From Solibacillus cecembensis (GTDB lineage: Bacteria; Bacillota; Bacilli; Bacillales_A; Planococcaceae): a stretch of 64,000 nucleotides of DNA. The stretch lies in the NCBI RefSeq assembly GCF_001439635.1, contig NZ_LMBZ01000013.1:1-64000 (forward strand). Reading direction: 5' to 3'. This document shows positions 1 through 8,140 of this stretch, piece after piece (the stretch's first letter is position 1; every line of letters begins with the position of its first letter). The notes beneath the pieces were generated by a model, which had not been told where the DNA came from, made no database searches, and worked only from the letters and a program-made list of their open reading frames with translations. A program made the translations under genes and the position numbers.

Positions 1-36
1 CAGTCGCCGGTTCAATACCGACAACTGGTTAGATAA
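1..36 (+). CDS. IS3-family transposase OrfB, C-terminal fragment
   Basis: Frame 1 gives the peptide SPVQYRQLVR and then TAA. The string SPVQYR close to the C-terminus is characteristic of the DDE (rve) transposase of IS3/IS150 elements, where it follows the last catalytic helix. Only 11 codons are visible, so neither the catalytic residues nor the integrity of the gene can be judged. It is on the strand opposite to spoVS and the polysaccharide locus. Confidence 0.5.
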   Translation, partial: QSPVQYRQLVR

Positions 37-83
37 ATGCTTTTTTGACCTCTGTCTTATATACGGGGGTCAGTCCCGTTCCA
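1..83 (+). mobile_element. Right end of an IS3-family insertion sequence (cut by window edge)
   Basis: The first 36 bases read through to a stop as the tail of an IS3/IS150-type transposase. They are followed by about 45 bp that look like the right terminal inverted repeat: a GC-rich block containing GGGGGTCAGTCCCG and ending in CA at 82-83, as IS3-family ends do. The left end and most of the element lie outside the window, so the assignment rests on the C-terminal peptide plus the terminus. The end point is approximate. Confidence 0.5.
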
Positions 84-201
84 GATTGAAACGGTTGCTT
101 TTTAATGTAAACGAAATCACTCTTTTATAGTTCCCTTTTTAAAGTTTGTCTATTTGAACTGCTATGTTAGCCCTTACTATAGAACAATCTTTTTTCTCCG
201 T

Positions 202-255
202 AAAAAAAAGCACTTATGCATAGGAATAAATATCCCTTTGCATAAGTACTTTTTA
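202..255 (-). terminator. Intrinsic terminator of spoVS copy 1
   Basis: ACTTATGCA (212-220) pairs with TGCATAAGT (239-247). On the minus strand the stem is followed by a run of eight T. A shorter T-run on the other side could also stop plus-strand transcripts arriving from the IS element. Confidence 0.75.
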
Positions 256-256
256 A

Positions 257-538
257 TTAGTTATGACTGGCTTGACGGGTTCTTTTTTCAACAAGCAGTT
301 TGAGTGCGGTACGATCTTCCCCACCAATTGTGATGTCCGCAAATGCTGGTGCACAAATTAAATCTGTTCCACTCGGTGCAACAAAGCCTCGTGCAATCGC
401 AACCGCCTTAATTGCCTGATTTAAAGCTCCAGCTCCTACCGCTTGCATTTCAGCATAGCCCTGTTCTCGAATGACCGCAACGAGAGCACCTGCAACAGAA
501 TTTGGATTAGAACGTGATGATACTTTTAATGAATCCAC
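257..538 (-). CDS. spoVS: Stage V sporulation protein S (copy 1)
   Basis: SpoVS is a small Alba-fold protein, 86 residues in B. subtilis, needed for spore coat and stage V development and able to affect septation. The 93-residue product is recognised by the core GALNQAIKAVAIARGF and by SSRSNPNSVAGAL at the N-terminus. It starts at GTG (536-538), with AGGGGG about 8 nt upstream on the minus strand. It has a five-residue C-terminal extension (QASHN) relative to copy 2. It lies downstream of copy 2 in the same orientation and ends at a strong terminator. The duplication is unusual against the single copy of B. subtilis. Confidence 0.93.
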   Translation of the reverse strand: MDSLKVSSRSNPNSVAGALVAVIREQGYAEMQAVGAGALNQAIKAVAIARGFVAPSGTDLICAPAFADITIGGEDRTALKLLVEKRTRQASHN

Positions 539-732
539 AATTATTTCCCCCTATTTTAAATTAATTTATTGTTAAGATGTAAACTGTAATTACCTCATTT
601 TTTTAACTACTTTTTGTAATTTGAAAATTCTATAAATTCAAACGAAAAAAGCGCCTTTTTTTATTCAAAGTCATGATAAAACTTTATTATCCAATAAAAC
701 AAGTGGCCTAACGAGTAGACGACCCGTTCAGA

Positions 733-999
733 TTATCGGGTACGTTTTTCTACGAGAAGCTTAAGTGCTGTTCGATCTTCACCTGCTATTTTAATATCTG
801 CAAATGCTGGTGCGCAAATTAAGTCCGTGCCGCTCGGTGCAACAAACCCTCTTGCTATGGCAACTGCTTTCACCGCTTGATTAAGTGCCCCTGCACCGAC
901 TGCTTGCATTTCCGCATATCCTTGTTCTCGAATGACAGCTACCAATGCACCTGCAACAGAATTTGGATTAGAACGTGATGATACTTTTAATGAATCCAC
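733..999 (-). CDS. spoVS: Stage V sporulation protein S (copy 2)
   Basis: A second SpoVS of 88 residues, nearly identical to copy 1. Visible differences are QAV for QAI, DIKIAGED for DITIGGED and the missing tail. It starts at GTG (997-999) behind a strong AGGAGG. The first 53 coding bases (947-999) are identical to those of copy 1 (486-538), while the rest differs mainly at synonymous positions. There is no clear terminator between the two copies, so they may be partly co-transcribed. The gap up to 1183 holds only a weak 7-bp hairpin (about 1097-1118). Confidence 0.92.
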   Translation of the reverse strand: MDSLKVSSRSNPNSVAGALVAVIREQGYAEMQAVGAGALNQAVKAVAIARGFVAPSGTDLICAPAFADIKIAGEDRTALKLLVEKRTR

Positions 1000-1182
1000 A
1001 GCTATTCCTCCTCATATGGTTCCTCTTTTATGTTAGGACACTCGTATTTATTGTCCGTAGCCTATTGTATGTGCGTAGAAAAAGAAATAGACTTCGAAAG
1101 TTGCCGTTCTACAACTTTTGCTAAAAATATATTGCGCGCTTAGCGTAATGCATACTAACTAAATCTAGAAAACCGAGCAAAT

Positions 1183-1905
1183 TTATTCGTCGTAACTATA
1201 ATAGCCATCGTATTGCTGATGACGAGGAAATACATAGTTATTTAATACAACACCTAGAACATTTGCTTGAGAACTAGCCAAGATTGCTTTCGCTTTTACG
1301 ATAACCTCTTTTTCGACACTACCCGTATTAGCAATTAAAAGCGTACCATCACATTTATTCGACAATATTTGTGCATCTGATACAATTAACAATGGCGGTG
1401 CATCGAATAGAATGATGTCATAATCCTTCTTTACATCTTGAATCAATATATCCAACGCTTTTGAAGAAAGTAATTCCGCTGGGTTTGGCGGAATAGGACC
1501 ACTCGTCATGATATTTAGTCCTTCTATAGTTGTCTCTTGTATCGCTTCGTAAAATGGAACTTTTTTGGCTAAAACACCGCATAGACCTGCTTTGTTAAAC
1601 CTTTTAAATGTTTGATGCAATGTCGGTTTCCGCAAATCTCCATCGATAATTAACACTCTTTTACCTTCTTGCGCATAGACAACGCCTAAATTCGCTGCTA
1701 TTGTTGACTTCCCTTCCCCAGGTGTTGAAGAGGTAACTAAAATCGTTTTTAGCTCTTTGTCTGGCATAGAAAACGAGATATTTGTGCGAATCGTACGAAA
1801 CTGCTCTGAAATAATTGATTTTGAATCTGACACCGTGACAAGTTTTCGAGCCATCTTTGCAAGTTTGCGTTTTTTTTCTAACTTTCTATTTTTCAGCCCA
1901 AACAT
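1183..1905 (-). CDS. Bacterial tyrosine kinase (BY-kinase), YwqD/CapB/EpsB type
   Basis: Cytoplasmic tyrosine autokinase that works with the Wzz-like adaptor encoded just upstream to control polymer length and export. It carries the Walker A STPGEGKST, the Walker A' block VLIIDGDLRKP, the Walker B IILFDAPP, and a C-terminal tyrosine cluster (QQYDGYYSYDE) that would be autophosphorylated. I chose the ATG at 1903-1905 (240 aa) because GGAGG lies just before it. The longer frame to 1974 only reads back through the end of the adaptor gene. One base separates it from the adaptor stop, so translation is coupled. The cognate phosphatase is not adjacent; a YwqE homologue sits at 32342-33106. Confidence 0.93.
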   Translation of the reverse strand: MFGLKNRKLEKKRKLAKMARKLVTVSDSKSIISEQFRTIRTNISFSMPDKELKTILVTSSTPGEGKSTIAANLGVVYAQEGKRVLIIDGDLRKPTLHQTFKRFNKAGLCGVLAKKVPFYEAIQETTIEGLNIMTSGPIPPNPAELLSSKALDILIQDVKKDYDIILFDAPPLLIVSDAQILSNKCDGTLLIANTGSVEKEVIVKAKAILASSQANVLGVVLNNYVFPRHQQYDGYYSYDE

Positions 1906-1906
1906 T

Positions 1907-2632
1907 TTAGTTCCTCCTAACCCTACGTGACATAAAGGTAGATTTACTAACTTTTTCTTTAGCGATTGACCCAATTACCCCCATGATCGGTAAATCCAAA
2001 AGATCCTCTATATCTTTCTCACTCTTTATCGTTGTATCTAAAAGTTCGAGTAGAAATGCCAACCCAATGCCCAACACTAGACCAATAACTACCGCAATCG
2101 CTATATTACGTATTTTATTTGGTTTTATAGGGCTAGGATTTTCGCTTAATTTCGCTGAAGATAAAATATTTATATTATCGACACTCATCAATTGCGGAAT
2201 TTTCTCTTTAAATACATCTGCCACCGTATTTGAAATTTCTACAGCTTGAGATGGTTTTGAATCCACAACAGTGATATTTACAATTTTTGAATCACTTTCA
2301 TTCGACACTGAAATTTGGTTCATTAATGTTTCTGGTGTTACATCTAACCCAAGCTTTTCAATTACAGGGATTAAAATGACTGGGCTTGTAATGATTACAT
2401 TATACGTATTTATTAATTGTAAATCTGTTTCCATTTGCGACCAAGAATATGCTTCATTTGTATTATTGTTTTGATTCACTAAAATTTGCGTTTGTGCCTT
2501 ATAAATCGGGGTCAATACATATAAGCTAATTCCTGCAGTAATTCCAACAGTAATAATAGTTAAGATAATAATTAGCAATAATCGTTTTCTTATTATTTTT
2601 ACTATTTCTTGTAGACTGATCGTTTCTTCCAA
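1907..2632 (-). CDS. Wzz/CapA-type chain-length and BY-kinase adaptor protein (YwqC-like)
   Basis: Polysaccharide co-polymerase whose C-terminal cytoplasmic segment activates the BY-kinase. The 241-residue product has the Wzz layout: a first membrane segment near residues 18-40, an extracytoplasmic domain, a proline-rich NPSPIKPNK motif, a second membrane segment, and a short basic C-terminus. The start is a TTG (2630-2632) with AAGGGGG seven bases upstream. This gives the usual family length and the usual N-terminus (EETISLQEIVKIIRKR). The longer open frame to 2740 lacks a good ribosome site. It is first in a two-gene unit with the kinase, cut off from the rml genes by a terminator. Confidence 0.9.
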   Translation of the reverse strand: MEETISLQEIVKIIRKRLLLIIILTIITVGITAGISLYVLTPIYKAQTQILVNQNNNTNEAYSWSQMETDLQLINTYNVIITSPVILIPVIEKLGLDVTPETLMNQISVSNESDSKIVNITVVDSKPSQAVEISNTVADVFKEKIPQLMSVDNINILSSAKLSENPSPIKPNKIRNIAIAVVIGLVLGIGLAFLLELLDTTIKSEKDIEDLLDLPIMGVIGSIAKEKVSKSTFMSRRVRRN

Positions 2633-2726
2633 TAATATTCCCCCTTGTACCTTCACTGGAAATTCAATAAGTTTATAAGTTAATGAAGTAAGCGTTAGTA
2701 GCATTTTGGTATTTTTGAGCTTCTCT

Positions 2727-2755
2727 ATTATATGCGTCATTTCTCTCTATCATTA
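2727..2755 (-). promoter_or_regulatory. Possible promoter of the adaptor/BY-kinase pair
   Basis: A perfect TATAAT (2727-2732, read on the minus strand) lies between the upstream terminator and the adaptor start. The -35 region at 17-bp spacing (TAATGA) is weak. Because the terminator at 2788-2828 isolates the pair, some promoter is expected here. Confidence 0.35.
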
Positions 2756-2787
2756 CTTCTCACTTTTTATAATCTGTTGCTATAAAC

Positions 2788-2828
2788 ACAAAAAGTCTGA
2801 CCCCTTCTTCACTTAGGTCTCAGACTAC
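2788..2828 (-). terminator. Intrinsic terminator after rfbB
   Basis: On the minus strand AGTCTGA pairs with TCAGACT, with further CC/GG pairing inside, followed by TTTTT. It closes the main polysaccharide transcript nine bases after the rfbB stop. Confidence 0.7.
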
Positions 2829-2836
2829 TAAAAAAA

Positions 2837-3856
2837 TCATATTGAATATTGCTTGTTGAAATATGTCTGATATTGCCCACTAATAATTTGCTTCCACCAT
2901 TCCTCGTTCACTATATTCCATTGTATTGTTTGAATAATTCCTGTTTCAAATGTAAAGGAAGGATTCCAGCCTAATTGTTTTAACTTCGTCGAATCAATAG
3001 CATAACGCTTATCATGGCCTAAACGATCTTCGACAAATTCAATTAGTTCTTCAGATTTCCCTAACGCTTGAATAATTGTTTTTACAACTTCTAAATTGGT
3101 CCGCTCATTATTTCCCCCTATATTATAAACCTCACCACCAACACCTTTATGCAATACTACATCGATCGCCACGCAATGATCAAAAACATGTAACCAATCT
3201 CGGATATTTTGCCCTTCCCCATATACAGGAACCTTTTCATCAGTTAATACACGAGAAATCGTTAAAGGGATTAACTTTTCAGGAAAATGATAAGGTCCAT
3301 AGTTATTCGAACAGCGCGTAATATTAACGGGTAAACCATATGTTTCGTGATAGGCCCTAACTAATAAATCAGAGGATGCTTTACTTGCACTATATGGGCT
3401 ATTTGGTTTTAATGGTGTATCTTCTGTAAAAAAGGTTGTCGGATCAAAATCCAACTCCCCATATACTTCATCTGTTGATATATGAACAAATTTCGTAATC
3501 CCAACTCTCCTTGCAGCCTCTAATAAGACTTGTGTACCTATGACATTGGTTTGAACAAAAATTCCAGGATCTGTAATAGAGCGGTCCACATGACTTTCGG
3601 CAGCAAAATGGACGACAAAATCGAACTTTTCTTTTTCAAAAAGAGAATGAATCACATCTTGCTCCACAATATCCGCTTTAACAAAATGATAATTCCCTTG
3701 TTTTTCTATAGCCTGATGCTTCGTTAAATCCCCTGCATATGTTAATACGTCAACATTAAATATTTCATACTCTGGGTACTTTTCGACCATATACTGAACA
3801 AAATTTCCTCCGATGAACCCTGCCCCACCAGTAACAAGAATTTTTTTCTTTATCAT
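2837..3856 (-). CDS. rfbB: dTDP-glucose 4,6-dehydratase RmlB
   Basis: Converts dTDP-glucose to dTDP-4-keto-6-deoxyglucose, using bound NAD. The extended-SDR signature is clear: the N-terminal TGGAGFIGGNF, STDEVYG, the catalytic tyrosine and lysine in YSASKASSD, and NNYGPYHFPEKLIP. At 339 residues it has the normal length. The ATG at 3854-3856 is preferred over a GTG three codons upstream, because AGAGGTG has correct spacing only for the ATG. It follows rfbA directly. No rmlC or rmlD follows, so dTDP-rhamnose is not made from this locus; the keto sugar probably goes to the VioA-like aminotransferase nearby. Confidence 0.95.
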   Translation of the reverse strand: MIKKKILVTGGAGFIGGNFVQYMVEKYPEYEIFNVDVLTYAGDLTKHQAIEKQGNYHFVKADIVEQDVIHSLFEKEKFDFVVHFAAESHVDRSITDPGIFVQTNVIGTQVLLEAARRVGITKFVHISTDEVYGELDFDPTTFFTEDTPLKPNSPYSASKASSDLLVRAYHETYGLPVNITRCSNNYGPYHFPEKLIPLTISRVLTDEKVPVYGEGQNIRDWLHVFDHCVAIDVVLHKGVGGEVYNIGGNNERTNLEVVKTIIQALGKSEELIEFVEDRLGHDKRYAIDSTKLKQLGWNPSFTFETGIIQTIQWNIVNEEWWKQIISGQYQTYFNKQYSI

Positions 3857-3900
3857 CTGACTCACCTCTTTCGAACGTATTCAACTGAAATAAAAAAACT

Positions 3901-4791
<891 letters not shown>

Positions 4792-4881
4792 TCGATATAC
4801 ACCTCTTCATCTAGGAGTTAAATGTTCCTACAAATTCGTCTGACATAGCTTAAGGAGCTAAGACTTTTCACACAGCTGTAT

Positions 4882-5598
4882 TCATCCAATCACTTCTCGA
4901 GTCTCTAACATATCTTTAATATTATTTATGTCGTTAAACATCATTACATCAATGATTGAAAGACCAGGTGTGAAATTATTTTTATATTGTTCATATGGAG
5001 TTAGTATTGGATTAATAAACTTTATTTCCAAACCATTCTCTTTATATTTCTGTTGGCTATAAAACTCTTTACCACCAATTGCATTAATATATTCAGTAGC
5101 ATTCAATGCTTTACTTACTATGATCCCCCACTCATCGGCTGCATCGGCACGATCAATATTAGGGAATCTTTGCGATAAAATGGTTATATTTGTTTCTATA
5201 TTCAATAGTGCGCACGTTTCTCTTAGAAGGGATGTATTAAATTCACTTAAATTACCGCTATTATTTATTAAACATTCATTCAAGAACTCTAAAACATTTT
5301 TATAATATGGAGCGTTTTTATAATAGGATAATTGATGGAAAATTTCCTCTTGCCAATTCATAGTGTTATTAATAGTAATGTCTTTAATTTTTGTATCTCT
5401 AGGGGCCTTAATGACAGGGACGTTAATAAAAACACTGTCTTTCTGTGCATTTAATATTCGATTTCGATTCATCCAGCCTCTACGGATATATTGTGCTTGA
5501 TCAAAAACTATAAATTCATCTACCGCATGTATTAATTGAAAATAACCAAGATACGGGAAAAAATAAGGTTGCATTAAAGCTACTTTTATTTTCAACAT
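4882..5598 (-). CDS. WbqC-family protein
   Basis: Recognised from the family N-terminus VALMQPYFFPYLGYFQLI, followed by VDEFIVFDQAQYIRRGWMNR. WbqC-like proteins occur in O-antigen and capsule loci beside 4-amino-sugar genes. Their chemistry is not settled; attachment of a small acyl or aminoacyl group to an amino sugar is a reasonable inference. The product is 238 residues, soluble, without membrane segments. The start is slightly uncertain, because the ribosome site (AAAGG) is very close to the ATG. It lies 14 bp after the VioA-like aminotransferase, consistent with acting on that enzyme's product. Confidence 0.8.
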   Translation of the reverse strand: MLKIKVALMQPYFFPYLGYFQLIHAVDEFIVFDQAQYIRRGWMNRNRILNAQKDSVFINVPVIKAPRDTKIKDITINNTMNWQEEIFHQLSYYKNAPYYKNVLEFLNECLINNSGNLSEFNTSLLRETCALLNIETNITILSQRFPNIDRADAADEWGIIVSKALNATEYINAIGGKEFYSQQKYKENGLEIKFINPILTPYEQYKNNFTPGLSIIDVMMFNDINNIKDMLETREVIG

Positions 5599-5612
5599 CC
5601 TTTCAACATTTA

Positions 5613-6722
5613 CTATTTATAAATTGGCACATTTGCTTTAATAACTGAACAAATTTTATCGACTTCTTCAAGTTGTAAATCTGCATAAAGAGGAAGTGTT
5701 AAAACTCTATTTGCTATAAAGTTAGCTACTGGAGTTGATTCTGAAGTAAATCTCCCCTCATAGCATTGAAGATTATTAGTAAGAGGATAGAAATATTTGC
5801 GTGAATAAATATTATGTTTTTTTAGTTGCTCGTAAACTTCATTTCTTGATAAAGTATAACCATCAAATACGATTGGAAAATAAGCATAATTGCTACTTAC
5901 ACCATCTGGAGGAATTGATAATTTAATTCCTTTCGTATCACCAAGATGATCAATATATCTCTCAAATACTCTCTTTCTTTTCTCAATTTCTTGATCAATT
6001 ATTTTAAGATTACATAAACCCATTGCCGCTTGAAATTCATTCATTTTTGCATTACCACCAATATATTCTACGGTTCCTGGACCAGTAATACCAAAATTTT
6101 TATAACTATTTATTACCCTCTTCATACTATTGTCAGCAAAGGTTAAGGCACCTCCTTCAATTGTATGAAAGACTTTTGTAGCGTGGAAACTGAACATTGA
6201 AGCATCACCAAAATTTGCAACCCCTTGTTCATCAACAGATATACCAAAAGCATGAGCTGCGTCATAAATAACTTTAAGATTATACTTTTTCGCTATTCTT
6301 TCAATTTCCTTAACGTTACAAATATTTCCGTAAACATGAACAGGAATGATAGCAGATGTCTTTTCTGTTATTAAACTTTCAAGAGTATCCGTTTGGAGCG
6401 TATAATTATGTGGATTAATATCACCGAATACTGGTGTTAACCCATTTCGAACAATAGCATGGGTTGTGGATGCAAAAGTAAATGGACTTGTAATCACTTC
6501 TCCTGAAAGGTTAAATGCAGCAATTGCATACTCTAATGCTAGATGCCCGTTTGAAAATAACGTCACATTCGGCGTATTTAAATACTGTTCCAACTGCATT
6601 TCTAATTGCTCATGCTTATCCCCCATATTCGTGAGCCAGCGATTATCCCACAAAACCTTAATTTCTTCACAAAATGTATCATAGTCGGGCATTGATGATT
6701 GCGTTACTTGGATTTGCTTCAT
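5613..6722 (-). CDS. DegT/DnrJ/EryC1-family sugar aminotransferase, VioA-like
   Basis: PLP-dependent aminotransferase, probably converting dTDP-4-keto-6-deoxyglucose to dTDP-4-amino-4,6-dideoxyglucose (viosamine). The N-terminal VTQSSMPDYDTFCEEIKVLW and the nearby NRWLTNMG resemble VioA proteins. The PLP pocket is visible as VIYDAAHAFG, with the Schiff-base lysine in FSFHATKVFHT followed by EGGAL. Length is 369, normal for the family. The start is ATG with an AAGGGTGGGG ribosome site. Co-occurrence with rfbA and rfbB and the absence of rmlC/rmlD support the viosamine assignment. The regiochemistry (C4 rather than C3) is inferred. Confidence 0.85.
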   Translation of the reverse strand: MKQIQVTQSSMPDYDTFCEEIKVLWDNRWLTNMGDKHEQLEMQLEQYLNTPNVTLFSNGHLALEYAIAAFNLSGEVITSPFTFASTTHAIVRNGLTPVFGDINPHNYTLQTDTLESLITEKTSAIIPVHVYGNICNVKEIERIAKKYNLKVIYDAAHAFGISVDEQGVANFGDASMFSFHATKVFHTIEGGALTFADNSMKRVINSYKNFGITGPGTVEYIGGNAKMNEFQAAMGLCNLKIIDQEIEKRKRVFERYIDHLGDTKGIKLSIPPDGVSSNYAYFPIVFDGYTLSRNEVYEQLKKHNIYSRKYFYPLTNNLQCYEGRFTSESTPVANFIANRVLTLPLYADLQLEEVDKICSVIKANVPIYK

Positions 6723-6737
6723 AGGTCCCCACCCTTT

Positions 6738-6878
6738 TTATCCTGTGCTATTATTAACGTTTGGACTTTTAACCATTCCATTAATTAAGCTGGACATAGT
6801 ATCTATCTCATCTAACGTGTCAATCACTGATGAATACCTCAATATCATCGTTCCTAGAGCCCTACTGTGCGTTGGTAT
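6738..6878 (-). pseudogene. Fragment of an aminotransferase C-terminus (possible class-V remnant)
   Basis: Between the third ATP-grasp gene and the VioA-like gene, one minus-strand frame stays open from a TAA (6879-6881) down to the TAA at 6738-6740. It reads RALGTMILRYSSVIDTLDEI and then DTMSSLINGMVK. The pattern R-LG..., R-S..., DEID... near a C-terminus resembles class-V or DegT PLP aminotransferases. No start with a convincing ribosome site is seen. I read it as the leftover tail of a deleted gene; a short real peptide from the ATG at 6848 cannot be excluded. Confidence 0.35.
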
Positions 6879-6887
6879 TTATAAATA

Positions 6888-8105
6888 TTAGGTAGTTGGA
6901 ATATTTTCCAAAATACTTTCTTCAATTTTGATATTTATCAAATTAGATATATTTTCCATTTTATCTAACATTTCGATATGAGAAGGGAATTCTAGTATTA
7001 ATCTCGCCAGTTTTTCATCAGATTTTATTAACTGATCATCTGATTTGACAAACATTTCACATTTCACAATATTATTTGTTTGAAACTCGCTTTCAAATTC
7101 GATCCCTTTAAACAGCCCGCTTTTTTCATTAATAACTACATAACTAGAGCCAAATCCTTTTGGTTCATCCATCATTAAATCACTACAGTCTTCCCCTAAC
7201 GCAGCCTTAATTGTATATTCGATTAAGTCCATTTTTTGTACATGATTGATTACTTCAGTTAAGTCAGCACTGTTTCGTACACCTATGTCTAATATATAAA
7301 CATTATCCTCACAATCAATTTGCACTTCTACATTACAATTGCCTGTTTTTAAATGTAATAAATCAATTAATCTTTGAATTTCATTGCGAACTTTTTCTTG
7401 CAGATGCATAGCCATATTCGTTGGAAAACTTTTTCCTATTGGAAGAAATGGGTTTAAAAGTTTCGTTTCAAAATGGTGATTCGCAATTCCAGAAAATACA
7501 AGACAACCATTTATAGAAAAACAATCTACGCCAACTTGAAATCCAGATTTCTCTATAAATTCTTCTACAATAAAACGTTTAGCTCTTGAGAAACGTAAAG
7601 CCTCATTTACCTTTTCCTGAAGGAGTTCAATCGAATCTATTTTAGAAACCCCTTTACTACCTGAAGCATCAATTGGCTTAATCATTACAGGCAATTTAAA
7701 GTTATAAAAATCTGAAGTTGCTTCTTCTAATGTAGAATATCCTTTAGCTCGTGGAACGTGAAAGTTATTTCCCTTTAAAAAGGAGCGAAATAATTCTTTA
7801 TTAGACAGGATTTCAACAGATTTATATGGGAATGCTGGTAAGCCTAAATTTTCCGCAACATAGGCTACTGTTAGCGCCCCAGAATCTGCCGCATAACAAA
7901 TAATTCCGTCTATTTGTAATGACTTTGCTAATGCTAATACAGCTTCTTTATCTACTGTACTTACATTGTGGTACTCGTCTGAAAATTGATGGCCTGGATT
8001 ATTTTCAAGGTAGTCACATGTTATAACATAATACCCCATCTCTTTCGCCTTCTTAATTGCTACAACTTGTGAAGGTGAACCACCTAACATTAATAGTTTT
8101 TTCAT
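6888..8105 (-). CDS. ATP-grasp ligase paralogue 1 (variant active site)
   Basis: A 405-residue protein with a Rossmann-like pre-ATP-grasp domain (KKLLMLGGSPSQ), then a CarB/biotin-carboxylase-type ATP-grasp domain: MIKP (K143), glycine loop DASGSKGVSK, hinge VEEFIE (180-185). It aligns without gaps to the two paralogues at 11002-13442 but differs at metal and substrate positions: E260 for D, Q262 for R, D273 for E, SA for GG at 279-280, V193 and C195 for G, S205 for R. R277 is kept. The ATG at 8103-8105 has GGAGG upstream; the longer frame to 8132 is not needed. The likely role is formation of an amide bond in polysaccharide modification, with an altered acceptor or reduced activity. Confidence 0.82.
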   Translation of the reverse strand: MKKLLMLGGSPSQVVAIKKAKEMGYYVITCDYLENNPGHQFSDEYHNVSTVDKEAVLALAKSLQIDGIICYAADSGALTVAYVAENLGLPAFPYKSVEILSNKELFRSFLKGNNFHVPRAKGYSTLEEATSDFYNFKLPVMIKPIDASGSKGVSKIDSIELLQEKVNEALRFSRAKRFIVEEFIEKSGFQVGVDCFSINGCLVFSGIANHHFETKLLNPFLPIGKSFPTNMAMHLQEKVRNEIQRLIDLLHLKTGNCNVEVQIDCEDNVYILDIGVRNSADLTEVINHVQKMDLIEYTIKAALGEDCSDLMMDEPKGFGSSYVVINEKSGLFKGIEFESEFQTNNIVKCEMFVKSDDQLIKSDEKLARLILEFPSHIEMLDKMENISNLINIKIEESILENIPTT

Positions 8106-8140
8106 TTCAAAAAACCTCCGTAATATTGACATAATTGATA

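Noticed and set aside
1..27. tRNA-like T-arm (CGG-TTCAATA-CCG)
   Set aside because: The stem has a mismatch and no acceptor or CCA end follows. The same bases read cleanly as the end of an IS3 transposase.
539..732. SigH promoter before spoVS copy 1
   Set aside because: AGG and GAAT elements occur, but the spacing (10 or 19 bp) does not fit the SigH consensus.
6888..8105. ATP-grasp paralogue 1 as a pseudogene
   Set aside because: The frame is intact over 405 codons, it has a good ribosome site, and its acidic residues are swapped rather than lost, so a variant enzyme is more likely.
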